From Roseivirga sp. (GTDB taxonomy: Bacteria > Bacteroidota > Bacteroidia > Cytophagales > Cyclobacteriaceae): 64,000 nt of DNA. Positions 1-8,442 of this stretch are shown here, in pieces (positions within the stretch are counted from its first letter, which is position 1; each line of letters starts with the position of its first letter). Under the pieces are notes generated by a model. It worked only from the letters and a program-made list of their open reading frames with translations. It made no database searches and had not been told where the DNA came from. A program made the position numbers and the translations under genes. The stretch is taken from contig JAJCYM010000085.1 in NCBI GenBank assembly GCA_029262895.1, forward strand, positions 1-64,000. The letters run 5' to 3'.

Positions 1-989
1 TTGAGGTCTGGGTTAAGTCCAAAGACTCTTTCAACTGCAATCAACTCACTAGGGTCACCAACAGGGGTGGAGGTAGCGTGCATGTTGATGTAATCAATGT
101 CCTCTGGGGTAATCGATGCATCGCTTAGGGCTTCCGTCATACCCAGGAAAGCCCCTTCACCCTCAGGGTGAGTGCCGGTAAGATGATAGGCGTCAGCAGC
201 CATTCCTCCTCCAGCTACTTCGGCCAAAATATTGGCACCTCGAGCCATTGCATGGTCATAAGATTCTAAAATCAGAGCGCCAGCACCTTCTCCCATTACG
301 AAGCCATCCCTGGAAACATCGAAGGGTCGTGATGCACTTTCTGCTTCGTCATTGTTGGTAGACAGCGCTCTGCTTGCGTTAAAACCACCAACACCAGATG
401 GATTGATTGGAGCCTCTGAACCTCCGGTAACGATCATGTCGGCCTTGCCCCACTTGATATAGTTCATGGCATCGATTATGGCTGTCGTTGAGGTTGCACA
501 AGCCGATATGGTTGTGAAATTTACACCTCTCAAGCCATACTTAATGGAAATTAAACCAGAGGCGATGTCAGCTATGATTTTGGGAATAAAGAAAGGGTTG
601 AACTTCGGTGTTTCATCATTCTTAGTGTATTCTACAACTTCCTTATGGAAGGTCTCAATACCACCATTACCAGAGCCCCAGATTACACCAATACGATTTC
701 GGTTGAGCTTCTCGAAATCTATTCCGGCATTCTGAATGGCCTCTTCTACACTTACCAATGCGTACTGGGTAAAAGGGTCTGCCCGTCTGATTTCGTTCCT
801 GGTCAGGTGTTCATTCATGTCAAAGTCCTTGATCTCACAAGCAAACTTTGTTTTGAACTTGGTAGTGTCAAATTTTGTGATTTGATCTGCTCCGCTTTTT
901 CCGGCCTTCAGATTGGTCCAGAAATCTTCAATATTATTACCGATAGGCGTCAAGGCACCCATTCCGGTTACAACTACTCTCTTTGTCAT
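1..989 (-). CDS. fabF: Beta-ketoacyl-ACP synthase II-like (FabF), 3' end cut off by window edge
   Basis: The product condenses malonyl-ACP with acyl-ACP in fatty acid elongation in the cytoplasm. The start MTKRVVVTGMG is the usual FabF N-terminus. The thiolase-type nucleophile lies in SACATS, and the first catalytic histidine in NMHATSTPVGD, near the window edge. The second catalytic His and roughly the last 80-90 residues lie outside. The ATG overlaps the TGA of the upstream TetR gene (ATGA, 986-989), so the two are probably translationally coupled. Main fabF genes usually sit with acpP/rnc, so this regulator-linked copy could be a second, specialised synthase; that is inference. The family call is firm, the housekeeping role is not. 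Confidence 0.9.
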   Translation of the reverse strand, partial: MTKRVVVTGMGALTPIGNNIEDFWTNLKAGKSGADQITKFDTTKFKTKFACEIKDFDMNEHLTRNEIRRADPFTQYALVSVEEAIQNAGIDFEKLNRNRIGVIWGSGNGGIETFHKEVVEYTKNDETPKFNPFFIPKIIADIASGLISIKYGLRGVNFTTISACATSTTAIIDAMNYIKWGKADMIVTGGSEAPINPSGVGGFNASRALSTNNDEAESASRPFDVSRDGFVMGEGAGALILESYDHAMARGANILAEVAGGGMAADAYHLTGTHPEGEGAFLGMTEALSDASITPEDIDYINMHATSTPVGDPSELIAVERVFGLNPDL

Positions 990-1585
990 CCTCTAATCTT
1001 TAATTCGTCCTCAATCATTCTATCAATGCTCCTTATCGCCTGAAGAAAATAGGTTCTATCATTCATGGCTTTGGCAAGCATAATCCCTCCCTCTATTAGC
1101 GCAATAATCGAAGTTGAGAAACGGTCAACATCTACAGTGGCCTGAACAGTTCCATCCAATTGTCCTTCATTTAAAATTGCCGTGAGTTCCTTTTTCCAGT
1201 TTAGAATGCTACGCTGAACTTTCTCTTTCAGGAATGGTACGGCATCGTCTGACTCAGTTGCTGTGTTGAGCAGGGGACAACCGCCCATTTCAGCCACCTG
1301 ATCATAATGACTTTCATAAAAGAGGAGTAAGGCATCCAATTTTGAATAACAGTTTCCGGGGATTGAGATAGCCTTGTGAACTCCCACTTGAAGAAGTTTG
1401 AGGTTCTGATCAAAGCAGGCCAGCGCAAGCTGATCCTTACTTCCAAAGTTGCCATAGATGGCACCTTTGGTTAAACCAGTAACCGTTTCTATATCTGAAA
1501 GTGCTGTTCCGGCATACCCCTTTTTGTTGAAAACAGGGCCAACCTGTTCCAAAATGAACTTTTTGGTACGTTCTGCTTTTTTCAA
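986..1585 (-). CDS. TetR/AcrR family transcriptional regulator
   Basis: A 199-aa regulator with an N-terminal TetR helix-turn-helix (about residues 8-55, including GYAGTALSDIE, GLTKGAIYGNF and SKDQL) and a variable ligand-binding C-terminal part. The only reasonable start is TTG at 1585; no ATG precedes the HTH. Its stop overlaps the fabF start by 4 bp. A near-perfect palindrome 18 bases upstream (1604-1621) is a likely operator, giving autoregulation and possibly control of the divergent DsrE-like genes that begin at 1735. The ligand is unknown; co-transcription with a ketoacyl synthase suggests an acyl-type signal, which is inference. Confidence 0.88.
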   Translation of the reverse strand: MKKAERTKKFILEQVGPVFNKKGYAGTALSDIETVTGLTKGAIYGNFGSKDQLALACFDQNLKLLQVGVHKAISIPGNCYSKLDALLLFYESHYDQVAEMGGCPLLNTATESDDAVPFLKEKVQRSILNWKKELTAILNEGQLDGTVQATVDVDRFSTSIIALIEGGIMLAKAMNDRTYFLQAIRSIDRMIEDELKIRG

Positions 1586-1603
1586 AATTGTAATTTTTAT
1601 TTA

Positions 1604-1621
1604 ATATACCAATCGGTATAT
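1604..1621. promoter_or_regulatory. Probable TetR operator palindrome
   Basis: ATATACC-aatc-GGTATAT forms 7-bp perfect inverted arms around 4 bases. It lies 18 bases upstream of the TetR start and about 113 bases upstream of the divergent DsrE-like gene, the normal place for an autoregulatory TetR site. Binding is inferred from position and symmetry. Confidence 0.65.
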
Positions 1622-1734
1622 TCTGTAAATCTAGTGAATATTTATCTTTTTAGACGAACGTATGGATAATTTCTGCGTACGGTTTGATTAAAGTTATTGC
1701 ATTGGCTTTATTCGTTGGATTAAAAAAGGCATCT

Positions 1735-2280
1735 ATGAAACTCAAAATCACAACTTTTTTCGCTTTACTTCTCATCACTCAATTCTCATTTGCTCAAAGT
1801 AGAAATTGGGTGAACCCAATAATTAAAGGTTATGGCCGGATTTTAGAACTGGAGAAGGTGGATGTGAAACCTGATCCGAATTTGGATTATAAAATCTTAA
1901 TTGAATTGGTCCATGATATGGACAAACCCGAGCGCATTAATTTTTCGGCATCAAACGTAGCTCGGCTGATTAACCTGCATGCCGTGGGTGGGGTGAAAAA
2001 AGAAAACCTGGATGTTGCCGTGGTTATCCATGCAGAGGCTACCAACTCAATAATCAACAACGAAGCCTACCAGAAGAAATATGATAAGGATAACCCCTAT
2101 ATCGATTTGTTTAAGGAACTGTCCGAGGCAGGGGTAGAGATTATTGTCTGTGGTCAATCTTTAGCCTTGTATAGAAACGAGGTTAAGGACGTCATTCCCC
2201 AGGTAAAAATTGCCACATCTGCACTCACAGCGGTAAGCACCTACCAGTTAAAAGGTTATGCTTATTTCAAGTGGGACTAG
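1735..2280 (+). CDS. Exported DsrE/DsrF-like protein, tandem paralog 1
   Basis: A 181-aa protein with a signal peptide (about residues 1-20, ending FSFAQ). The ATG at 1735 is chosen over an upstream TTG because it starts exactly at the signal peptide. The mature part resembles the DsrE/DsrF/YchN fold. Shared with its two neighbours are KPDPN (about 45-49), NVAR-NLH (about 74-82), a DNP..DL segment and VCGQSL with one conserved cysteine (C139). Family members carry sulfur on or near this cysteine, or are of unknown function. It is first in a row of three paralogs followed by an AhpD-like gene, downstream of a divergent TetR regulator. Substrate and partner are unknown. Confidence 0.8.
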   Translation: MKLKITTFFALLLITQFSFAQSRNWVNPIIKGYGRILELEKVDVKPDPNLDYKILIELVHDMDKPERINFSASNVARLINLHAVGGVKKENLDVAVVIHAEATNSIINNEAYQKKYDKDNPYIDLFKELSEAGVEIIVCGQSLALYRNEVKDVIPQVKIATSALTAVSTYQLKGYAYFKWD

Positions 2281-2356
2281 CCCTTCTCTCAAAGATTGAT
2301 TGATTTATTCTCAATAATTCATTCTATTGGGTTTTGAACGATCAATTTTTGAAAAC

Positions 2357-2899
2357 ATGAACAAACTCAAATCTTTTTGTCTTACTTTTTCTCTCTTATT
2401 TATAGCTGACCTCTCTTTTTCCCAAGGAAGAATTAACCCAAGCATAGAAGGGTATGGCGGTATTTTTGATGCCCCATATGCGGTGGAGAAACCTGATCCA
2501 AATCAGCAATACAATATTGTGATAGACATTGCGACAAATGATGCAGAACCAGATAAAGTGGCTTATTCCTTATACAATGTCGCAAGACTTATGAATTTAC
2601 ATGCCATGGGCGGAGTGCCTAAAGAGAATATGCATGTAGTCCTGGCCATTCATGGAGCTGCCGCTTATGCTGTAATGAATAATGAAGAGTACAAAAATAA
2701 ATATGATGTAGATAGTCCATATCTGGATTTATTTAAAGAACTGAAGGAGGCTGGGGTCAAGATGTTTGCCTGCTCTCAGTCCTTAAGGGGGCGAGGAATT
2801 GATCATACTAAAATGGTACCCGAAGTTGGTGTAGCTACGTCTATGCTCACGGTGATGACCACATATCAGCTAAAAGGTTATGCAGCTTTAAAATTCTAA
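2357..2899 (+). CDS. Exported DsrE/DsrF-like protein, tandem paralog 2
   Basis: A 180-aa paralog of the preceding protein with its own signal peptide (ending LSFSQ, about residue 23). The ATG at 2357 fits the signal peptide better than the upstream TTG at 2327. It keeps EGYGGI, KPDPN, VARLMNLH, GGVPKEN and the cysteine (C139), but the motif reads ACSQSL instead of CGQSL. There are 76 bases between it and paralog 1 and only 4 between it and paralog 3, so 2 and 3 are surely co-transcribed. The altered residue after the cysteine may mark functional divergence. Confidence 0.8.
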   Translation: MNKLKSFCLTFSLLFIADLSFSQGRINPSIEGYGGIFDAPYAVEKPDPNQQYNIVIDIATNDAEPDKVAYSLYNVARLMNLHAMGGVPKENMHVVLAIHGAAAYAVMNNEEYKNKYDVDSPYLDLFKELKEAGVKMFACSQSLRGRGIDHTKMVPEVGVATSMLTVMTTYQLKGYAALKF

Positions 2900-2903
2900 G
2901 GTT

Positions 2904-3431
2904 ATGAAATTTCAATTACTATTTTTTTTACTTGTTCTGTGCGGTGTCTGTTACGGACAAGATAAATATCCGGTTATCGAAGGATATGGAGGTATTGTCG
3001 CGGTAGAGGGTGATGTGTTCAAGCCTGATCCGAATCAAGAATACAAATTGATTTTTGATGTGACTTTAAGGCCTGGTGAGCCCGGTGATGTTAATCCTGG
3101 GCTTGATGGTGTTGCTCGTGTTCTGAATCTTCATGTTTATGCTGGTGTACCTAAGGAGAATCTTCATGTCGTGGTCGCGGTTAGACAAGGAGGAACCTAT
3201 TCTGTAATGAAGAATGATTTTTATCAGGAAAAGTACGAAGTTGATAATCCGAATATTGATCTTATCAGGAAGTTGAAAGAGGCAGGTGTGGACATATATG
3301 TGTGCGGTCAAACGTTAAACAGAGCGAAGATAGCTGTGGATAATGTACTCAATGATGTGGAAGTGGCGGTATCTACTTTTACCACTACGACTCACTTTAG
3401 AATGAAGGGATATGCTTACTATAAATTCTAA
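2904..3431 (+). CDS. Exported DsrE/DsrF-like protein, tandem paralog 3
   Basis: A 175-aa third paralog. The signal peptide covers about residues 1-19 (ending CYGQ) and the mature part starts with EGYGGI. It shares KPDPN, VARVLNLH, GVPKENLH, VDNPNIDL and VCGQTL with the conserved cysteine at C134. The N-terminal region is the most divergent of the three (LRPGEPGDVNPG insert). It follows paralog 2 after 4 bases and precedes the AhpD-like gene by 10 bases, giving a compact unit. DsrE-family proteins often work as hetero-oligomers; three exported paralogs could form one complex, which is inference. Confidence 0.8.
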   Translation: MKFQLLFFLLVLCGVCYGQDKYPVIEGYGGIVAVEGDVFKPDPNQEYKLIFDVTLRPGEPGDVNPGLDGVARVLNLHVYAGVPKENLHVVVAVRQGGTYSVMKNDFYQEKYEVDNPNIDLIRKLKEAGVDIYVCGQTLNRAKIAVDNVLNDVEVAVSTFTTTTHFRMKGYAYYKF

Positions 3432-3441
3432 ATAATTTTGA

Positions 3442-4047
3442 ATGAGCTGGATTAAAATTATACCCTTTGAAGAAGCCACAGGAAAGCTGAAACAACTCTA
3501 TGAGCGCGTAAAGGGCCCTAACAATAATGTGGACAATATCATGATGGTGCATGGCCTACGACCACATACCATGGAAGGCCATATGCATATATATAAGTAT
3601 GTGCTTCATCATAATGGCAATACTTTCCCTAAGTGGTATCTTGAAACGATTGGCGTCTATGTAAGCATGCTTAATGATTGCAATTATTGTGTAGAGCATC
3701 ATTATCAGGGCATGAAAAGATTGGTGGACAATGATGAAAGGTCGGCTAAAGTCAGAGAAGCATTGGAAGCTCGAAAACCGGAAGAGATGTTTGAAGGAAA
3801 GGAGTTGGTTCTTTTAAAGTATGCTGAGAAGCTCACGCTAAACCCATCTGAAATGACAGAACTGGATATTGATGTGCTTAGAGTCGCGGGAGCAGATGAT
3901 GGTGAGATTTTGGAAGTAAATCAGGTGGTCAGCTATTTCTGCTATGCAAACCGAACAGTACTTGGATTAGGCGTGAGCACAGACGGAGACATTATTGGCT
4001 TATCACCCAACGAGAATGATAAGCCGGATAACTGGAGTCATGCCTGA
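3442..4047 (+). CDS. Carboxymuconolactone decarboxylase/AhpD-like peroxidase-related protein
   Basis: A 201-aa cytoplasmic protein of the CMD/AhpD fold. The redox motif CNYCVEHH (C80, C83, H86/H87) matches the CxxC...H site of AhpD-like thiol peroxidase-related enzymes. There is no signal peptide. It starts 10 bases after the third DsrE-like gene and is probably in that operon. The pairing of a dithiol redox enzyme with cysteine-bearing DsrE-like proteins suggests thiol or sulfur chemistry, although this protein would be cytoplasmic and the others exported. The family call is strong, the reaction is unknown. Confidence 0.85.
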   Translation: MSWIKIIPFEEATGKLKQLYERVKGPNNNVDNIMMVHGLRPHTMEGHMHIYKYVLHHNGNTFPKWYLETIGVYVSMLNDCNYCVEHHYQGMKRLVDNDERSAKVREALEARKPEEMFEGKELVLLKYAEKLTLNPSEMTELDIDVLRVAGADDGEILEVNQVVSYFCYANRTVLGLGVSTDGDIIGLSPNENDKPDNWSHA

Positions 4048-4134
4048 GATTAACCTATTGAGCTTATTATAGATCAGGTTTATTGCTAAATTGTATGGCG
4101 TGGCACTTTTATCCATGTACTAAACTGCTGTCCT

Positions 4135-6516
4135 ATGTTCAAAGCCTACCTCAAATTCGTTCTTAAAGACATTAAAAAAAGCAGGCTCATTATGTTTGGT
4201 AGCCTCATAAGTCTGGTTACAGGAACGCTTTGTTTTTACGCCATCATGCTTTGGGTTCAGAATGAGCGATCAATGGATCGTTTCCATGAAAACTCAGAAA
4301 ATATTTACATCATCACTAGTCAAAGAAATCCAATGTCAGGTCCAAGGCCTTCAATTCTTGAATCTTACATTGATCAAAGCTCATTGCCCGGCCTAAAGCA
4401 AAAATTGGTGACCAGGACATACACAGAGAATGAAGTCAAGTTGTCCTTCAAGAATAAAGATTATGATGGCAAGGGGATGGTGGTTGATAGTACTTTTTTT
4501 GATTTTTTTGACTTCAAGGTAATTGATGGAAATAGAGATGTGTTGCTCAGAGATGCTTCTCACATTGTCATTACTCAGTCGTTTGCGAAGAGGATTTTTG
4601 GACAAGCGGAACCGATCGGGCAAACAATTAAATTGGAACTTGATCAATCTGGAGATTATATAGTCCAGGGTGTTCTGGAAGATATTCCTTCTAATAGTTC
4701 ATTTGGCTTTGATTTTTTGGTTCCAACGCATTCTCAGTCTTGGTGGGGTAGAATGGCGGCAGAATTTGTTCTCACCGAAAAGAATTTTGATCGGGCCCAA
4801 TTCGACTCGAAAATAGTTGGGATTGGCAGAGTGCGAAGGGGTTATGAGGAGAGTGTAATATCCACGTATCCTTTGACGGACGTCTACTTTGAAAAACCAT
4901 TTGAGCACTCCTTTTTTGACAAAACCGGAGATTACAACAGCGTTGTGACTCTCACCGTTATTGGGCTGGTAATTCTGCTAATAAGCATATTGAATTTCAC
5001 CAATATCCAGGCAACACATATGATATCTCAGATTAAAACCAGAGGTATTAAACGAGTGAATGGGGCGTCCAAATTTGATATTTATGTTGAACTGATTCTG
5101 AGCAGAGTTTTCTATGCACTTATATCTGCAATCATTTGTTTGGCTGTTTTCAATGCCATTCTGCCTTACTATGAGAATTTCCTGAATATCAGCATCGAAA
5201 CAAATCTTGTTAATAACCTGATCCTCTTTTTCGGCATTTCGTTGGCATCTACGCTTTTGTCTATTGTTTTCCTTTTCTATAATTCGTCAACAAAGGCTTC
5301 TGCTGGTAATTTGATCGGAGAACGTGTGAAAAGTGAGGCGGGTGTAGGTAAAAAGGTACTGACAACGGTGCAGTACACCTGTGCCATTGTTTTGATCATT
5401 GCCAGCATCGTGATTTATCAGCAGTTCAACTATATGGTCAATAAGGACATCGGCTATAATTATAAAGATGTGGTGAGTGTTAAACTGTTAGATGATATTC
5501 CTCAAATAAAGGACCGGACCGAATTGCTGAGAAGAATGAATGAGGTTAAGAATAATTATCAACTCATTCTTTCAGAATCTCAATCTAATCCGAATTTTGA
5601 AGCCCTGTCTCAGGGGGAATTACCTATTGGGAGTTCTGCCTACGCCATGTCATGGAAATTGGTTGGAGGACCTGAAGAGTACACGAACCAATATTTAATG
5701 ACGGTTGATCCGGGATATTTGGATTTGTTGGGACTTGAACTGGTACAGGGTAGATTTTTCTCCGAAGAACTGGATGAGGACAGAGAGAAAAAACTTGTAG
5801 TGAACGAGGCGGCTCTTCGCTATTGGGGCATCAAGGACATTTCATCAGCAAGAATTGCCAATGGTTCCTGGGGAGGTAAGGATGATCCTTATCAAATTAT
5901 AGGTGTTGTGAAAGACTACCATTTTCAACATTTGTCGCGTAAGGTAGAGCCTCTAATGCTATCATTTATGCGTGATCCGGAAAACAACTTCGTGTATCGA
6001 TTGAATAGTCAGAATAGAGACGCTTCCCTTGGGACTTTGCGAGAGTTGTTTCAAAAAATCAATCCGAATAAAGCGTTTGATTATACATTACTGGAAGATC
6101 GAATATTGCTGCAATACGAGAGAGAGAAGAAATTGAGTCAGATATTTTTGGTCTTTATGATTGTGGGCCTATTACTGTCCACAGTCGGTCTCTTCACTTT
6201 TGCACTATTCGAAACGCAAAAAAGAATTAAGGAAATAGGCATAAGAAAGGTATTAGGAGCAAGTATAGAATCAATTATGTCGTTGTTGAGTATTTCTTTT
6301 CTCAAGTGGATTGTGCTGTCATTTATTTTTGCCTGTCCCATTGCCTGGTATTTCCTATCTGGTTGGCTTGATAATTTTGCGAGTAGAGTGAGCCTGAATT
6401 GGACTGTCTTTGTTTTCTCAGGGTTTGCAACCATATTGATTGCGATGTTGACCATATTTTGGCAAACACAAAAGTCCGCCAAACGAAACCCTGTTGAAGC
6501 ACTGAGATACGAATAG
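4135..6516 (+). CDS. FtsX-like ABC transporter permease (MacB type, duplicated)
   Basis: A 793-aa inner-membrane permease. An N-terminal membrane helix (about 20-42) is followed by a MacB-like periplasmic domain, an FtsX block of about three to four helices (about 270-385), a further helix (about 405-425), a second periplasmic domain (about 440-650) and a final FtsX block (about 665-785). It ends in the usual NPVEALRYE, and GIRKVLGAS marks the FtsX motif. Such proteins work with an ATP-binding subunit to export or sense substrates, commonly peptides or antibiotics. No ATPase gene is adjacent, so it depends on a partner elsewhere. It stands alone between the DsrE-like operon and the convergent dehydrogenase. 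Confidence 0.9.
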   Translation: MFKAYLKFVLKDIKKSRLIMFGSLISLVTGTLCFYAIMLWVQNERSMDRFHENSENIYIITSQRNPMSGPRPSILESYIDQSSLPGLKQKLVTRTYTENEVKLSFKNKDYDGKGMVVDSTFFDFFDFKVIDGNRDVLLRDASHIVITQSFAKRIFGQAEPIGQTIKLELDQSGDYIVQGVLEDIPSNSSFGFDFLVPTHSQSWWGRMAAEFVLTEKNFDRAQFDSKIVGIGRVRRGYEESVISTYPLTDVYFEKPFEHSFFDKTGDYNSVVTLTVIGLVILLISILNFTNIQATHMISQIKTRGIKRVNGASKFDIYVELILSRVFYALISAIICLAVFNAILPYYENFLNISIETNLVNNLILFFGISLASTLLSIVFLFYNSSTKASAGNLIGERVKSEAGVGKKVLTTVQYTCAIVLIIASIVIYQQFNYMVNKDIGYNYKDVVSVKLLDDIPQIKDRTELLRRMNEVKNNYQLILSESQSNPNFEALSQGELPIGSSAYAMSWKLVGGPEEYTNQYLMTVDPGYLDLLGLELVQGRFFSEELDEDREKKLVVNEAALRYWGIKDISSARIANGSWGGKDDPYQIIGVVKDYHFQHLSRKVEPLMLSFMRDPENNFVYRLNSQNRDASLGTLRELFQKINPNKAFDYTLLEDRILLQYEREKKLSQIFLVFMIVGLLLSTVGLFTFALFETQKRIKEIGIRKVLGASIESIMSLLSISFLKWIVLSFIFACPIAWYFLSGWLDNFASRVSLNWTVFVFSGFATILIAMLTIFWQTQKSAKRNPVEALRYE

Positions 6517-6531
6517 GTTCTAAAACCTATT
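6512..6531. terminator. Bidirectional hairpin over two convergent stop codons
   Basis: AATAGGTT-ctaa-AACCTATT is an 8-bp perfect stem with a 4-base loop. It contains the TAG of the permease (6514-6516) and the TAG of the dehydrogenase on the other strand (6520-6522). It is placed to end transcription from both sides; no strong T-tract is seen on the + side. Confidence 0.5.
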
Positions 6532-7557
6532 GATCACTTTTACCCCGGTTCCCTGAAATTTATTCATTTGAGGGAGTAAAGTGGCGCCTTCTTCCAGCGA
6601 AATCAAATCACCTAAGAGCTTTTCAGGTTGAAGCTTTCCGGTTTTTATCATCTCCATCATTTCAGGGTAGCAATGGGCTTGCATACCGTGGCTACCAACT
6701 ACTTCCAATTCATTGGCAACCACCAAATGCATAGGGATTTGGGGTAGATAGTCCTCCCCGGCCATTAAACCTACCTGAATGTGTCTGCCTCTCTTTCTAA
6801 GATTGGCAATAGAATTGACACAAGTAATCTTGCTTCCAAGAGCATCGAATGAAACATGAGCACCGCCCTGAGTGATTTCTCTAACGGCTTCAACTACATC
6901 CTGATTCTTTCCATTAATCGTATAATGCGCTCCAATCGTCTTTGTAAATGCAAGCTTATCGTCATCAATGTCAATGGCGATGACCTGTGCACCCATGGCA
7001 TGGGCAATCATAATTGCTGAAAGGCCCACACCCCCACAACCATGCACTGCCACCCAATGTCCCTGTGCAACCCGGCCTTGATGAACAACAGCTCGGTAGG
7101 AGGTGATAAAACGACAACCCAAACTGGCGGCTGTTTCAAAGCTTATGGCTTCTGGTAAATGAACCAGGTTAGTATCGGCATAGTGAATGCCCACATATTC
7201 TGCAAAGCTGCCCCAATGCGTAAAACCAGGTTGAAATTGGTAGTCGCAAACCTGATGATTGTTTGAGTTGCATTGCTCACACTTGCCACAGCCGCTCACA
7301 AAGGGAACGGTTACACGGTCGCCCTTCTTAAATTTTGAAATATCTTTCCCTATTTCCACCACGGTGCCTGCCAGCTCGTGGCCAGGTACATGAGGTAATG
7401 CGATGTCTGTATCATGCCCAACCCAACCATGCCAGTCAGAACGACAGAGACCGGTTGCTTCAACCTTGAGCACTACTCCATCAATCACAGGTTCGGGATC
7501 TGGCAATGATGCTACATTGATTGGTCCCTTAAACTCAGAATAAAAGGCGGCTTTCAT
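6520..7557 (-). CDS. Zinc-dependent alcohol dehydrogenase
   Basis: A 345-aa medium-chain dehydrogenase. The catalytic zinc site is C37 in [10 protein letters not shown] and GHE (about 60-62). The structural zinc cysteines are in GCGKCEQC and the cysteine of NHQVC. The nucleotide fold has GCGGVG (about 174-179), followed by [10 protein letters not shown], an acidic end typical for NAD specificity. Alcohol substrates are oxidised to aldehydes or ketones in the cytoplasm; the precise substrate cannot be read. It is a single gene, convergent with the FtsX permease with 3 bases between stops, and divergent from the next gene. Confidence 0.92.
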   Translation of the reverse strand: MKAAFYSEFKGPINVASLPDPEPVIDGVVLKVEATGLCRSDWHGWVGHDTDIALPHVPGHELAGTVVEIGKDISKFKKGDRVTVPFVSGCGKCEQCNSNNHQVCDYQFQPGFTHWGSFAEYVGIHYADTNLVHLPEAISFETAASLGCRFITSYRAVVHQGRVAQGHWVAVHGCGGVGLSAIMIAHAMGAQVIAIDIDDDKLAFTKTIGAHYTINGKNQDVVEAVREITQGGAHVSFDALGSKITCVNSIANLRKRGRHIQVGLMAGEDYLPQIPMHLVVANELEVVGSHGMQAHCYPEMMEMIKTGKLQPEKLLGDLISLEEGATLLPQMNKFQGTGVKVINRF

Positions 7558-7614
7558 TGATCTAATTTTTATTAACTAAAATGGAATGGTTATTTTTAAG
7601 TAACAACCTTAATT

Positions 7615-8259
7615 ATGAAAAACTACACCTATCTCTCACTTTTTGCTATTGTTCTTCTTTTTTCATCTAGTGCTCCTCATAAGGACTTTGAAGGGAAGCT
7701 CGTTTATTCCATCAATTATATAGAGATCCCGGATGAAGTTAAGGGCATGGAAAGCATGCTTCCAAAAGAGTACGTAGTCTATATTCAAGGTCAAAAAATT
7801 CGTTGGGATCAAAAAATCATGGGAGGTGGGCAAACAGTTATTGTTGATGCCGGCAATAAAACCAGCAATATCCTTATGGACATGATGGGCCAAAAGGCTA
7901 ACATTTTTATCTCCAGTGAAGAGATGGCTGAAGCCAGAGCAGAGATTAAGCCACCGACTATTACCTATTTAAAGGGTAAAAAAGTGATTGCAGGATTTAA
8001 ATGCAGCAAGGCACTTATTGTCAATGAAGATGGGACAGAATCGGCTATTTGGTATTCAAAAAAGATTAAAATCAAGCACAAGGATTTTGAATATCTGAAT
8101 GGATTTCCGTTGGAATATGAATCGAAAACGAATGGTGTGTTCATAAGATTGACAGTCACGGAAGTGGAGAAGATGAAGGTATCTGATGACAAGTTTATGG
8201 TTCCTGAAGGCTATACCAAGATGACCATGGACGAATGGACCCAAATGTTAGGGAATTAA
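7615..8259 (+). CDS. Exported DUF4412/GLPGLI-like protein
   Basis: A 214-aa secreted protein with a signal peptide (about residues 1-20). The body fits the DUF4412/GLPGLI-like beta-rich families of Bacteroidota, with FEGKLVYSI at the start, a central methionine-rich stretch (DMMGQKANIF), IAGFKCSKA and a terminal MVPEGYTKM. No catalytic residues are recognised and the function is unknown. It is a lone gene; its 3' side holds a MITE-like repeat (8269-8427). Confidence 0.65.
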   Translation: MKNYTYLSLFAIVLLFSSSAPHKDFEGKLVYSINYIEIPDEVKGMESMLPKEYVVYIQGQKIRWDQKIMGGGQTVIVDAGNKTSNILMDMMGQKANIFISSEEMAEARAEIKPPTITYLKGKKVIAGFKCSKALIVNEDGTESAIWYSKKIKIKHKDFEYLNGFPLEYESKTNGVFIRLTVTEVEKMKVSDDKFMVPEGYTKMTMDEWTQMLGN

Positions 8260-8268
8260 GCAGGGTTT

Positions 8269-8427
8269 ATACCAATTCGATTATAAAATGGCGCGAATAG
8301 AAATTAAATTATTATCGCTTGATTAAGGCAAAAAATGAGGGCATAGCATCGCTATGGCCGATTTTTTCAACGAAGAGTAAGCGGTAAGAAATGATTTGTA
8401 CCCGTCATGTTATAGTTGATTTGGTAT
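8269..8427 (+). repeat. MITE-like dispersed repeat, family A, full copy
   Basis: A 159-base element between convergent genes. Its ends are imperfect inverted repeats: ATACCAATTCGATTATAA at the left and the complement of ATACCAAATCAACTATAA at the right, 15 of 18 identical. The centre is a strong hairpin with CATAGC-atc-GCTATG at its tip and A/T-rich flanks (about 8330-8367). A second, partial copy in inverse orientation lies at 47571-47650; an ungapped hand alignment gives 65 of 80 identities. It has no coding capacity, as expected of a non-autonomous element. Confidence 0.75.
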
Positions 8428-8442
8428 TATTTACAGTAAAAT

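Noticed and set aside
645-1043. A 132-codon plus-strand frame
   Set aside because: Overlaps fabF and the TetR end in antisense; no domain and no promoter.
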